A stretch of DNA of 64,000 bases from Salinispora cortesiana (lineage in GTDB: Bacteria > Actinomycetota > Actinomycetes > Mycobacteriales > Micromonosporaceae), in the NCBI RefSeq assembly GCF_000484695.1, contig NZ_AXVR01000001.1, forward strand, positions 264,022 to 328,021. Direction: 5' to 3'. The notes under the pieces are model-generated. The model saw only the letters and a list, made by a program, of their open reading frames with translations, searched no databases and was not told the origin of the DNA. The position numbers and the translations under genes are program-made. The first letter of the stretch is position 1. Every line of letters starts with the position of its first letter. Positions 40,139 to 48,521 of the stretch are shown one piece after another.

Positions 40139-41848
40139 ATGGCGCTGCGCGACCCGGCCCGGCTCGAGGACCCGACGTTCCAGTCGGTCCGGGCTCCCCG
40201 CCGCCCCCGCGGGGAGGGCCAGTGGGCACTCGGTCACCACGAGCCGCTCAACGCCAACGAGCGGATCAAGAAGGACGACGACCCACTCAACGTCCGGGCC
40301 CGGATCGAGAACATCTACGCCCACCAGGGCTTCGCCTCGATCGACCCACAGGACCTGCGGGGTCGGTTCCGCTGGTGGGGGCTGTACACGCAACGCAAGG
40401 CCGGCATCGACGGTGGGCGTACCGCCGTGCTGGAGCCGCACGAGCTTGAGGACGAGTTCTTCATGCTCCGGGTGCGGATCGACGGCGGGCAGCTCTCCGT
40501 TGCCCAGCTCCGGGTGGTGGCCGAGATCTCCCATGAGTTCGCCCGGGACACCGCCGACCTCACCGACCGGCAGAACATCCAGTACCACTGGATCCGGGTC
40601 GAGGATATGCCGGAGATCTGGCGTCGACTGGAGTCGGTCGGCCTGCAGACCACCGAGGCCTGCGGGGACTGCCCCCGGATCGTGCTCGGTAGCCCGGTCG
40701 CTGGGGTGGCCCGCGACGAAGTGATCGATCCGACGCCGGCGATCGACGAGATCGTCCGTCGCTACGTCGGCGACAAGCAGTACGCCAACCTGCCCCGCAA
40801 GTTCAAGTCCTCGATCTCCTGGCTGGTGGACACGCCGTACGAGACGAACGACATCGCCTTCCTCGGGGCGGTGCACCCCGACCACGGCCCCGGCTTCGAC
40901 CTCTGGGTTGGCGGCGGCCTCTCCACGAACCCGATGCTCGCCCAGCGGCTGGGTGTGTGGGTGCCGCTGGACGAGGTGCCGGACGTCTGGGCGGGGGTGG
41001 TGGGCATCTTCCGCGACTACGGCTACCGACGGCTGCGTCACCGCGCTCGACTGAAATTCCTGGTCGCCGACTGGGGGGTGGCGAAGTTCCGGGCGGTGCT
41101 GGAGCAGGAGTACCTGGGCCGTGCGCTGCGGGACGGACCATCGCCCGAGCTGCCGGCGCAGCAGATCGACCACATCGGGGTGCACGAGCAGCGCGACGGG
41201 CGCAACTACGTCGGGGCCGCCGCGACGGTCGGTCGGGTCTCGGGTAGCCAGCTCACCCGGCTCGCCGACGTGGCCGAGGCGCACGGCAGCGACCGCGTTC
41301 GGCTGACTCCGTACCAGAATCTGCTGGTGCTGGACGTGCCGCCGGACCGGACAGAGTCCCTGGTCGCGGCGCTGGGTGAGATCGGCCTGGCGGCCCGGCC
41401 ATCGGCCTGGCGGCGTGGCGCCATGGCCTGCACCGGCCTCGAGTTCTGCAAGCTGGCCATCGTCGAGACCAAGGCACGGGGCGCGGAGTTGGTGGCCCGG
41501 CTGGAGGAGCGGCTGCGGGACTTCGACGCCGACATCACCATCTACCTCAACGGCTGCCCGAACGCATGTGCCCGTACCCAGGTTGCCGACATCGGTCTCC
41601 GAGGCCAGCTGATGCTCGGCGAGGACGGCCGCCAGGTGGAGGGCTTCCAGGTGCATCTCGGCGGTGGTCTGGGCATGGCGCAGGGCCGGGCCGCGGGGTT
41701 CGGTCGCAAGCCGCGGGGCCTGAAGGTCACGGCGGCGGAGCTTCCGGAGTACGTCGAGCAGCTGGCCCGGCGCTACCTCGCTGGTCGCGCCGACGGCGAG
41801 ACGTTCGCCAGCTGGGTGGTCCGGGCCGACGAGGGAGAGCTGCGATGA
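40139..41848 (+). CDS. sir: Ferredoxin-dependent sulfite/nitrite reductase
   Basis: A 569-residue sirohaem-[4Fe-4S] reductase that reduces sulfite to sulfide. Two repeated halves are visible. Cluster cysteines: A-C-T-G-L-x-F-C (near 430) and NGCPNACARTQ (near 475). Sirohaem contacts: TDRQNIQYHW near 145 and TPYQNLLVLDV. It is called sulfite reductase because cysH and a sirohydrochlorin chelatase follow; a NirA-type nitrite role cannot be excluded from sequence. ATG 40139 has GGAGG 8 nt upstream, better than ATG 40124. Its stop overlaps the next ATG. Confidence 0.93.
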   Translation: MALRDPARLEDPTFQSVRAPRRPRGEGQWALGHHEPLNANERIKKDDDPLNVRARIENIYAHQGFASIDPQDLRGRFRWWGLYTQRKAGIDGGRTAVLEPHELEDEFFMLRVRIDGGQLSVAQLRVVAEISHEFARDTADLTDRQNIQYHWIRVEDMPEIWRRLESVGLQTTEACGDCPRIVLGSPVAGVARDEVIDPTPAIDEIVRRYVGDKQYANLPRKFKSSISWLVDTPYETNDIAFLGAVHPDHGPGFDLWVGGGLSTNPMLAQRLGVWVPLDEVPDVWAGVVGIFRDYGYRRLRHRARLKFLVADWGVAKFRAVLEQEYLGRALRDGPSPELPAQQIDHIGVHEQRDGRNYVGAAATVGRVSGSQLTRLADVAEAHGSDRVRLTPYQNLLVLDVPPDRTESLVAALGEIGLAARPSAWRRGAMACTGLEFCKLAIVETKARGAELVARLEERLRDFDADITIYLNGCPNACARTQVADIGLRGQLMLGEDGRQVEGFQVHLGGGLGMAQGRAAGFGRKPRGLKVTAAELPEYVEQLARRYLAGRADGETFASWVVRADEGELR

Positions 41849-42003
41849 GTGACACCCGTTCCACCCCGCTGTACTGCCCGTACTGCGGTGAGGAGGAGCT
41901 GTGGCCCAGCGAGGCCGGGCACGGCGGTTGGGAGTGCCACGCCTGCGCCCGGGTCTTCACCGTACGGCTGCATGGGCTGTTGGCGAAGGCGGTGCTGCGG
42001 TGA
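41845..42003 (+). CDS. Small zinc-ribbon protein between sir and cysH
   Basis: A 52-residue protein with two CxxC knuckles: CPYC near residue 11 and CHAC near 31. A hydrophobic C-terminus LHGLLAKAVLR follows. ATGA overlaps the sir stop and its own stop overlaps the cysH GTG, so all three are translationally coupled. Streptomycetes keep a similar small gene in the same position. Probable accessory to sulfite reductase or APS reductase (metal or redox chaperone); that is inferred. Confidence 0.82.
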   Translation: MSDTRSTPLYCPYCGEEELWPSEAGHGGWECHACARVFTVRLHGLLAKAVLR

Positions 42004-42755
42004 GCGGTCTGGTCTGGGCGGCTGGTCTCGGCTTGGTCGGGGCCGGCGAACCGGCCGCTGCGCAAGCGCACCGGCAGGAGTTGCGGATGCTGGCAGAGGC
42101 GGCCGGCCGGGAGTTGGCGGGCGCACCGGCGCTGGCGGTGGCGCGGTGGGCGGTCGAGACGTTCGGGGATCGGTTCTGCGTCACCAGTTCGATGGCCGAC
42201 GCGGTGCTCGTCCACCTGTTCTCTCGGGTCGCGCCCGGCGTTGACGTGGTCTTCCTGGACACCGGGCTGCACTTCCCGGAGACGCTCAAGGTCCGGGATC
42301 AGGTCGCCCGCACCATGCCGGTGAACGTCCGCTCGATCCGACCCCGGCTGACCGTCGGCCAGCAGGACGGCGAGTACGGGCCGCGGCTGTTCCACCGCTC
42401 CCCGGATGACTGCTGCCAGCTGCGCAAGGTGGAGTCGCTGGAGCGGGCCCTGGCTGGGTACGACGCGTGGGCCGCGGGGCTGCGCCGGGACGAGTCGCCG
42501 TCCCGGGCGCACACCCCGGTGGTGACCTTCGACGAGCGTCGGGGCAAGGTGAAGGTCAACCCGATCGCGGCGTGGACGCAGGTCGATGTGGAGACGTACA
42601 TCTCCCGCTGGGATGTGCCGGTCAACGAGCTGTTCGGCCGGGCCTACAGCTCGGTCGGCTGCTGGCCCTGTACCCGGCGGACGAAGGCGGGGGAGGATCC
42701 GCGGGCCGGCCGGTGGGCGATGTTCGAGAAGGCCGAGTGCGGCCTGCACGGCTGA
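42000..42755 (+). CDS. cysH: Assimilatory APS reductase (phosphoadenylyl-sulfate reductase family)
   Basis: A 251-residue reductase that converts APS to sulfite. It carries the [4Fe-4S] cysteine set DCC near residue 139 and GCWPC near 220, the pattern that separates APS reductases from E. coli-type PAPS reductases. Other blocks: VTSSMADAVLVHL, FLDTGLHFPET, and the C-terminal catalytic ECGLHG. GTG 42000 overlaps the preceding stop. No ATP sulfurylase genes lie in the window. Confidence 0.93.
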   Translation: MSGLVWAAGLGLVGAGEPAAAQAHRQELRMLAEAAGRELAGAPALAVARWAVETFGDRFCVTSSMADAVLVHLFSRVAPGVDVVFLDTGLHFPETLKVRDQVARTMPVNVRSIRPRLTVGQQDGEYGPRLFHRSPDDCCQLRKVESLERALAGYDAWAAGLRRDESPSRAHTPVVTFDERRGKVKVNPIAAWTQVDVETYISRWDVPVNELFGRAYSSVGCWPCTRRTKAGEDPRAGRWAMFEKAECGLHG

Positions 42756-43498
42756 GCGAGACCGGGGGCCACGGGGACCCGGTGCTCCTGGTCGCACATG
42801 GCAGTCGGGACCCGCGGGCCGCCACGGCGACGCGGGCGCTGGCTGCGGCGGTGTCCGCCGCTCGGCCTGGCCGGCGGGTGGTGCCGAGCTGGCTGGACCA
42901 CACCCGCCCCGGTCCAACGGAGGCGTTGCGGGAGTTGGCTGGCGCTGGTTTCTCCCGGGTGGTGCTGGTGCCGTTGCTGCTGACCGCCGCGTATCACCGG
43001 CGGGTGGACATCCCGGCGGCCGTTGCGGCGGTCCGCCAGACGGTTCCCGAGCTGGCGGTACGGGTGACCGAGGTGCTCGGTCCCGCCGTCCGGGGGGTCG
43101 ATCCGGCGTTGCTGGCCGGGCTGCGCCGCCGTCTGGCCGAGGCAGAGCCCGGGGGCTACGACGGGCTGGTGCTGGCCGCTGCGGGCACTCGGGACCCGGT
43201 CGCGCGTGCCTCGGTGGGGCGGGTGGCGGCGTCGCTGCGGGCGACCCTGGCCGTTCCGACCCGGGTCTCCTACGCCTCGGCTGCCCCGCCCGCCGCTGGC
43301 GTGGCGGTGACCCGCCTGCGAGTACGGGGTGCCCGGCGGGTGGCTGTGGCCGCGTACTTCCTGGCGCCCGGGCTGTTCCACGATGCGGTGACCCTCTCGG
43401 CCCGGCAGGCCGGTGCGGTGGCGGTGGCGGCCCCGCTCTCGGACGCTCCCGAGCTGGTTGACCTGGTCCTGCGCCGGGTTGACGCGGTATTCGGTTAG
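42737..43498 (+). CDS. Sirohydrochlorin chelatase (CbiX/SirB type)
   Basis: A 253-residue chelatase made of two CbiX-like repeats. It inserts Fe2+ into sirohydrochlorin to make the sirohaem needed by Sir. Metal-binding histidine is in LLVAHGSRDPRA near residue 20, and a second His appears in LLLTAAYHRRVDIP near 85; FLAPGLFHD marks the second half. GTG 42737 overlaps cysH by 19 nt and has GAGAAGG upstream. The context explains its job. Confidence 0.9.
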   Translation: MRPARLSETGGHGDPVLLVAHGSRDPRAATATRALAAAVSAARPGRRVVPSWLDHTRPGPTEALRELAGAGFSRVVLVPLLLTAAYHRRVDIPAAVAAVRQTVPELAVRVTEVLGPAVRGVDPALLAGLRRRLAEAEPGGYDGLVLAAAGTRDPVARASVGRVAASLRATLAVPTRVSYASAAPPAAGVAVTRLRVRGARRVAVAAYFLAPGLFHDAVTLSARQAGAVAVAAPLSDAPELVDLVLRRVDAVFG

Positions 43499-43554
43499 AC
43501 CCCGTTGCGATGTCGTCCCGGTGGTAGCGGGTCGCGGTTGACATCGGCCGGGCA

Positions 43555-43595
43555 GCGGAACGCCCCGGCGGTCGGGCCGACCCGGGGCGTTCCGC
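43555..43595. terminator. Bidirectional terminator between the sulfur operon and whiB1
   Basis: A 14-bp perfect stem (43555-43568 with 43582-43595) followed on the plus strand by TTTCGG, between convergent genes. Confidence 0.75.
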
Positions 43596-43608
43596 TTTCG
43601 GCTGGTGG

Positions 43609-43866
43609 TCAGGCGGTGTGAGCGCGTAGCACCCGGAGGCCACCGCGACGCTTGACGGCGCGCCGCTCCTCCTCGCTCATCCCGCCCCAGACGCCTGCGT
43701 CCTGGCCGGACTCGAGGGCCCACTGCAGGCACTGGTCCGTCACCGGGCAGCGCCGGCAGACGGCTTTGGCCTGCTCCACCTGCAGGAGGGCCGGACCGGA
43801 CGTCCCGATCGGGAAGAACAGCTCGGGGTCCTCGTCGCGGCAGACAGCATGGTGACGCCAGTCCAT
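43609..43866 (-). CDS. whiB1: WhiB1/WblE iron-sulfur regulator
   Basis: An 85-residue WhiB1 protein that binds the principal sigma factor through its NO-sensitive [4Fe-4S] cluster; essential in mycobacteria. Starts MDWRHHAVCRDEDPELFFP, nearly identical to known WhiB1. Four cysteines: 9, then C-x2-C (37, 40) and C46 in VCRRCPVTDQC; the GVWGGMSEEER turn follows at about 58. ATG 43866 fits the conserved N-terminus; the frame extends six codons further. The upstream region holds a CRP-like site. Confidence 0.96.
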   Translation of the reverse strand: MDWRHHAVCRDEDPELFFPIGTSGPALLQVEQAKAVCRRCPVTDQCLQWALESGQDAGVWGGMSEEERRAVKRRGGLRVLRAHTA

Positions 43867-43907
43867 GGCGGCAACACTCCTCATTCTGGATGGGTGGCAG
43901 ATGGCTT

Positions 43908-43936
43908 GCTATATGCATCCGCAGCGCCGGCCGTAA
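43908..43936 (-). promoter_or_regulatory. Candidate whiB1 promoter
   Basis: On the minus strand TTACGG (43936-43931) and TATAGC (43913-43908) are separated by 17 bp, 42 nt before the whiB1 ATG. Confidence 0.45.
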
Positions 43937-44051
43937 CGGTTCGCGCCCGGCTTGCTGGCAGTGCGTGAGCAGGCTGTTGGCTCCGTAGACGTGCTGGAAC
44001 CGCTCATTCTGCTGAGCGCATCCAGGCGATGTCCCGGAAACTCAAGTCGCT

Positions 44052-44067
44052 TGTGAATACTTTCACG
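44052..44067. promoter_or_regulatory. CRP-like binding site upstream of whiB1
   Basis: TGTGA-N6-TCACG (44052-44056, 44063-44067), one mismatch from the TGTGA-N6-TCACA cAMP-receptor consensus. Mycobacterial whiB1 is regulated by a CRP homologue. Here the site lies about 185 bp upstream of the whiB1 start. Confidence 0.5.
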
Positions 44068-44290
44068 AACGCTCGCGATGTCAAGGGTGACGCTCGGAAA
44101 ACTCCGCGCGGTGAGCAAGCCCACAACCTGTTTGTCCTGATTTGCCCGAGGCTCCGGATACTCGGAGTACCACAGTCGGGGATCAATATAGTGCGGCGCC
44201 GCTGATTTCGCTGACATTTCCGTCACTCACCCCAACGTGGCGCCAATCGTCATCGGACGGGCCGGCTCAACCGAGGGGAGTACCCGAGGG

Positions 44291-45241
44291 CTAGCAGATT
44301 ACTCGCACCGCCGCGGGCACGGCGGTGAATTCGACTTTTTCGCGCTCGCCCAAGTACTCACCGTCGAGCTGGAACGCCTGTGGGTGACGGGCGATCAAGG
44401 TGAACTCGGTTAGATCATGGAGTCGGAGTACCTGTTTGCCGCGCGGCCCCGGCGCGCGACCGAAGAATTGAGTGATCGTCCGTGTTGTGCTGGTCACCCG
44501 GAGCTGCCGTAGTGCGAACGCGTCCAGGCCGAGGTCGAACGATGCCTCCGGATTCGGGTTCACCTCCTGGTCGCCGAGGTACGTCCAGGGTGCGGTGTTC
44601 TGGACGATCACTGTGGCGAGTTGCTCCTCGGTGGGCTGGTCCGGCCGCTCGAGGGCGATCGCGGGGTGCCGGCGGTCCGAGGCGAGGAAGTACTGGGCGA
44701 GGGTTGATCGGAAGTACAGGCCGGCGGTGGAGATCTGCCCGCGCCGGCGGGACCGTTCCACCCGGTGGATCACCGCGGCGTCGATACCGAAGCCGGCACA
44801 GAAGGTGAAGTAGCGCTCGTCCGCCCGACCCAGGCCGATGGTACGGTGCCGGTTCAGCCGTAGCCCTTCCAAGATCATGCTGGTGCTGTCCGGCCACTCC
44901 CGGGGTAGGCCGAGAGCGCGGGCGAAGACGTTCGTCGAACCGCCCGGCACGGGTGCCAGGGCGGGCAACTGCTCGGCCGGCGCTCTTCCGGTCGGCCCCG
45001 TTGTTGGCAGCGCGGACATCAGGCCGTTGACGACCTCGTTGACCGTGCCGTCGCCACCGAGCGTGACGACCAGGTCGACGCCCTCCTCGGCCGCCTGGTG
45101 GGCCAAGGTGGTGGCGTGCCCCCGGCGTCGGGTGTAGCGCACCGACAGGTCGACTTCACTGCGCAGCGCCCGGACCAGGACATCCCGGCTGCGCTCGCTG
45201 GTGGTGGTGGCCTTGGGGTTGACCACCAGGATGGCCCGCAT
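44291..45241 (-). CDS. Diacylglycerol/lipid kinase family protein
   Basis: A 316-residue DagK/YegS-type lipid kinase. The nucleotide-binding VVTLGGDGTVNEVVNG lies near residue 60, with PVPGGSTNVFARALGLP near 98 and FCAGFGIDAAVI near 140. It is 316 residues long, typical of the family. ATG 45241 has TACAGT 7 nt upstream, suggesting a leaderless message. Divergent from a small membrane-protein gene. The lipid substrate is unknown (diacylglycerol or sphingoid-like). Confidence 0.92.
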   Translation of the reverse strand: MRAILVVNPKATTTSERSRDVLVRALRSEVDLSVRYTRRRGHATTLAHQAAEEGVDLVVTLGGDGTVNEVVNGLMSALPTTGPTGRAPAEQLPALAPVPGGSTNVFARALGLPREWPDSTSMILEGLRLNRHRTIGLGRADERYFTFCAGFGIDAAVIHRVERSRRRGQISTAGLYFRSTLAQYFLASDRRHPAIALERPDQPTEEQLATVIVQNTAPWTYLGDQEVNPNPEASFDLGLDAFALRQLRVTSTTRTITQFFGRAPGPRGKQVLRLHDLTEFTLIARHPQAFQLDGEYLGEREKVEFTAVPAAVRVIC

Positions 45242-45283
45242 GGGCGGCACTGTACCGCGTGGCGACACCGGTATCGTGGTCGC

Positions 45284-45673
45284 GTGACGATCGCCTCCAA
45301 CCAGATACCCGGCCCGCTCCGGTGGGCCGTCCTGACGCTGCGCGGTGAGGCGGTCGCCGTCGGTCTGATCGCTGGCTGGCTGCTCTGGGCCAACCTCGTG
45401 GCGCCCACCGTCGACCTGACGTCGGCGCTGCTGTTGCCGGTGTTCGCCGCGGGTGCGGCGGCCGTGCTCTGGGCGCTGGGCGGGGCGCTCGCGCGGTGTC
45501 GGGCGGGTGCCCGGGCCCCGTCGATCGTGCTTCAGCTGATGCTGTTGCCGATCGGATGGTTCATGATCCAGGGCGGGGTCGGTTGGCTGGGCGGGCCGCT
45601 GATGGCACTCGGCCTCGGCGTCACCGCCCTGCTGCTCAGCACCCCGACGACCCGTGCCCTCGGCTTCGAGTGA
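45284..45673 (+). CDS. Small four-helix membrane protein, hypothetical
   Basis: A 129-residue protein with about four hydrophobic helices (residues about 22-38, 46-64, 83-98 and 104-118), separated by short loops, and no catalytic motif. GTG 45284 has TATCGT 6 nt upstream (leaderless pattern). The family is not recognised; it resembles actinobacterial DUF-type integral membrane proteins. Divergent from the lipid kinase. Confidence 0.7.
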   Translation: MTIASNQIPGPLRWAVLTLRGEAVAVGLIAGWLLWANLVAPTVDLTSALLLPVFAAGAAAVLWALGGALARCRAGARAPSIVLQLMLLPIGWFMIQGGVGWLGGPLMALGLGVTALLLSTPTTRALGFE

Positions 45674-45722
45674 GGGCGTTGGCCGCAATCGGTCCTAGCC
45701 GGTGGGGTGCGACCGGTTCGAC

Positions 45723-46124
45723 CTAGCCGGCGACGCGGCGGGTCAGCAGGGAGATCGTCGCGCGGTCGTTGTTAGCGGTAGCGGCGGCCGAGGTGGTCAG
45801 TGCGGTGAGTACCTTCCAGGCAAAGGAGGACTCGGCCGGCAGTCGCGCACCGCGGGAGGTTGGCACCGTGACCTCGACGGCGAGCGCATCGTCGGTTACG
45901 AAGAACCGGCACTCCAGCTCGGCGTGCTGGGTGGCGATCGAAAGCAGCATGGCGCACGCCTCGTCAACCGCGATGCGGAGATCCTCGATCTCGTCGAGGG
46001 CGAACTGCAGCCGGGCCGCGAGCCCGGCCGTGGCCGTGCGGAGCACGCTCAGATAGCCGCCGTCTGCGGGCACGGTCAGGTGCACCATGTCGTCGCTGGC
46101 GGGTTGGCTGGTCGTCGGAGTCAC
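45723..46124 (-). CDS. RsbW-like anti-sigma factor (ATP-binding)
   Basis: A 133-residue GHKL-type protein with the N-box EIEDLRIAVDEACAMLLSI near residue 45-63. The G1 box is degenerate. It resembles RsbW/UsfX of the SigB/SigF switch, and also the N-terminal anti-sigma-like modules of actinomycetes. GTG 46124 has GGAGATGA upstream. No sigma or anti-anti-sigma gene lies next to it in this window, so its partner is elsewhere. Convergent with the membrane-protein gene. Confidence 0.8.
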   Translation of the reverse strand: MTPTTSQPASDDMVHLTVPADGGYLSVLRTATAGLAARLQFALDEIEDLRIAVDEACAMLLSIATQHAELECRFFVTDDALAVEVTVPTSRGARLPAESSFAWKVLTALTTSAAATANNDRATISLLTRRVAG

Positions 46125-46212
46125 GCGTCATCTCCCCGGGGCGCCCCCGCTACCCGGATCGGGGGTGGCGGCCCGTCAGGGAACTCTACCCGGTACCACC
46201 GACCCGGCTACC

Positions 46213-46256
46213 ACGACGACGGCCGGCGCCTCCGCGGACGCGCCGGCCGTCGTCGT
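46213..46256 (-). terminator. Strong terminator after sodN
   Basis: A perfect 16-bp stem (46213-46228 with 46241-46256) lies 12 nt past the sodN stop codon; the longest perfect stem in the window. Confidence 0.8.
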
Positions 46257-46267
46257 TGGCGTTTCGC

Positions 46268-46672
46268 CTACGCCTTCTTGGTCTCCCAGAAGATCTTCGA
46301 GATCTCGTCGATCTTCTGCAGCAACTCGTCGGCCTTCGCCGGGTCGGTCGCGCCCTTGGCGCCGGCCGCGCCGGCCAGCTTGGTGGCCTCGTTGAAGAGC
46401 TGGTGCAGGTGCGGGTACTTCTCGAAGTGGGCCGGCTTGAAGTAGTCGGTCCACAGCACCCACAGGTGGTGCTTCACCAGCTCGGCCCGCTGCTCCTTGA
46501 TCAGGATTGCCCGGGTGCGGAACTCCGGGTCGGTGTTGGCCTGGTACTTCTCACAGATCATTTTTACCGACTCGGCCTCGATCCGGGCCTGTGCCGGGTC
46601 GTAGACACCGCAGGGCAGGTCGCAGTGGGCGCTGGCGGTCACTCGGGGGGTGAGGATGCGTGGAAGTCGCAT
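46268..46672 (-). CDS. sodN: Nickel superoxide dismutase
   Basis: A 134-residue precursor of Ni-SOD. A 15-residue propeptide (ending VTASA) precedes the Ni-hook HCDLPCGVYD; cleavage before His16 leaves His1, Cys2 and Cys6 as nickel ligands. The rest is the four-helix bundle (LWVLWTDYFKPAHFEKYPHLHQLFNEATKLAG). ATG 46672 follows GGAGG. The maturation protease gene is divergent next door. No signal peptide: cytosolic. The presence of sodN implies nickel import in the host. Confidence 0.97.
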   Translation of the reverse strand: MRLPRILTPRVTASAHCDLPCGVYDPAQARIEAESVKMICEKYQANTDPEFRTRAILIKEQRAELVKHHLWVLWTDYFKPAHFEKYPHLHQLFNEATKLAGAAGAKGATDPAKADELLQKIDEISKIFWETKKA

Positions 46673-46747
46673 CAGGAGCCTCCTGGGAAGTTTGCGATGA
46701 TCGTGCACGACATTACTTGGACGCCGTACCTGGTGGAGGTGAACGGC

Positions 46748-47098
46748 ATGCCCCCGCCCCCGCCGTGCCCGGCGCCGGCCACCCGGTGGTCGTTCTCCGC
46801 CGTCCTGGTGACGGGTCCCTCCATGGCACCAACCCTGCGGCACGGTGACGCGGTCCTGGTGCGCCGTGGGGACCGCGGTATCCGGGCTGGTGACGTGGTA
46901 GTCGCGGTCTTTCGGAGTCGTCCCGACCTGCTGGTGGTCAAGCGGGCGGTCGGTCCGACCGCGGAGGGCTGGTGGCTCGCGGGCGACAACCCGTTGATCA
47001 CTGACGATTCGCGGGCGTACGGTGGGGCGGACATCTGGGGGCGGGTGGTGGCACGCTACTGGCCGCGGCCTCGGCTGCTGCATCGCCGTGGAGTATGA
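46748..47098 (+). CDS. sodX: Nickel-type superoxide dismutase maturation protease (SodX, S26 family)
   Basis: A 116-residue signal-peptidase-like protease without a membrane anchor, which trims the SodN propeptide to expose His1. Catalytic Ser is in VTGPSMAPTL near residue 26 and Lys in DLLVVKRAVG near 61. ATG 46748 has GGAGG 8 nt upstream; longer frames run into the sodN promoter. The divergent sodN/sodX pair is typical of actinomycetes. Confidence 0.92.
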   Translation: MPPPPPCPAPATRWSFSAVLVTGPSMAPTLRHGDAVLVRRGDRGIRAGDVVVAVFRSRPDLLVVKRAVGPTAEGWWLAGDNPLITDDSRAYGGADIWGRVVARYWPRPRLLHRRGV

Positions 47099-47240
47099 CC
47101 CTACTCACATCCGGGCGGCGGGCGTCACACTATGCTCGGCAGGTGTCCCGGGTGACCCCCACACCTCGCGCCGCCGGTCAGCGCCCACCTCGCGCCCGGA
47201 CCGGCTGGTCCAGCTGTATCGACAGATCCTGGAGTCACCA

Positions 47241-48416
47241 ATGTCATCGTCCACCGTGGACCCTGCGGATCCGGTCTTCCGACTGCATCGGGGCGGCAAG
47301 CTGGCTGTCGCCTCGACCGTCCCGCTGACCAGCCGGGAGGACCTCTCGCTGGCGTACACCCCAGGGGTAGCCCAGGTCTGTGCGGCCATCGCCGCCGACA
47401 CCCGGCTCGCCGATGACTACACCTGGGCCGGGCACACGGTCGCGGTCGTCACCGACGGCTCCGCCGTGCTGGGGCTTGGCAACATCGGCCCACACGCCGC
47501 GTTGCCGGTCATGGAGGGCAAGGCCGTGCTCTTCAAGCAGCTCGGCGGGGTGGACGCGGTGCCGATCTGTCTGAACACGCAAGACGTGGACGAGATCGTG
47601 GCGACGGTACGGGCCCTCGCCCCCTCCTTCGGCGGCATCAACCTGGAGGACATCAGCGCGCCGCGCTGCTTCGAGGTCGAGCGACGCCTCGACGAGGCGC
47701 TGGACATCCCGGTCTTCCACGACGACCAGCACGGCACCGCGATCGTCGTGCTCGCCGCGCTCCGCAACGCGGCGGCGTTGCTCACCCGAAAGCTCGGCGA
47801 CCTTCGGGTGGCGATCAGTGGCGCGGGTGCCGCCGGAGTGGCGGTGACCAAGATGCTCGTTGCCGGCGGAGTGAACCCGGAGCAGGTGGTGGTCTGTGAC
47901 TCCCGGGGCATCATCGGGCCGCACCGCGAAGGTCTCACCAGCGCCAAGGCCGAGCTGGCAGAGCTGACCAACGGTGACGGCCGGCGGGGCGACGTGGCCG
48001 AGGCGCTGCGCGGCGCCGATGTGCTGATCGGTGTCTCTGGTGGTCAGATCGCCGAGGCGGCAGTGGCCGGCATGGCGCCCGGCGGGATCGTCTTCGCCCT
48101 GGCCAACCCCACCCCCGAGGTGCAGCCGGAGGTGGCCGCCCGGCACGTCGCGGTGGTCGCCACCGGTCGAAGCGATCACCCCAACCAGATCAACAACGTG
48201 CTCGCCTTCCCCGGTGTCTTCCGCGGCGCGCTGGACGCCCGGGCCACCCGGATTACCGATGGCATGAAGGTGGCCGCGGCGGACGCGATCGCCGGGGTGG
48301 TGGCCGACTCGCTCGCACCCGAGGCGATCGTCCCGTCACCACTCGACCCGCGGGTCGCCCCCGCTGTTGCCGAGGCGGTCGCCGAGGCCGCGCGGCGCGA
48401 CGGGGTAGCCCGGTAG
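47241..48416 (+). CDS. NAD(P)-dependent malic enzyme
   Basis: A 391-residue malic enzyme of the short (about 390-residue) bacterial type without PTA domain, decarboxylating malate to pyruvate. Motifs: LSLAYTPGVAQVC near residue 35 (catalytic Tyr), VFHDDQHGTAIVVLAAL near 155 (metal-binding Asp), and ISGAGAAGVAVTKML near 190 (dinucleotide binding). ATG follows GGAG at 6 nt. The cofactor preference cannot be told from sequence. Confidence 0.93.
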   Translation: MSSSTVDPADPVFRLHRGGKLAVASTVPLTSREDLSLAYTPGVAQVCAAIAADTRLADDYTWAGHTVAVVTDGSAVLGLGNIGPHAALPVMEGKAVLFKQLGGVDAVPICLNTQDVDEIVATVRALAPSFGGINLEDISAPRCFEVERRLDEALDIPVFHDDQHGTAIVVLAALRNAAALLTRKLGDLRVAISGAGAAGVAVTKMLVAGGVNPEQVVVCDSRGIIGPHREGLTSAKAELAELTNGDGRRGDVAEALRGADVLIGVSGGQIAEAAVAGMAPGGIVFALANPTPEVQPEVAARHVAVVATGRSDHPNQINNVLAFPGVFRGALDARATRITDGMKVAAADAIAGVVADSLAPEAIVPSPLDPRVAPAVAEAVAEAARRDGVAR

Positions 48417-48521
48417 GTGCGGCGGCGGGATCCGCGCGCCGCGGCGGCTCACCGCGACGTGTCGCCTCGCACATGCCAATGGGCCTTCTGGTCACCCGCC
48501 CGGGTTGTTACCGTGCCGATC

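Larger units (their letters stand above)
43867..44290. other. 424-nt region upstream of whiB1, lower GC
   Basis: No convincing gene. The stretch is AT-richer than its neighbours and contains a candidate whiB1 promoter, a CRP-like palindrome (44052-44067) and several short direct and inverted motifs. A 105-codon minus-strand frame (43909-44226) has atypical third-position GC and no recognisable domain. Confidence 0.5.

Noticed and set aside
43909..44226. 105-codon minus-strand ORF upstream of whiB1
   Set aside because: No domain, poor third-position GC, and it lies over the whiB1 promoter region. Kept only as a low-GC block.
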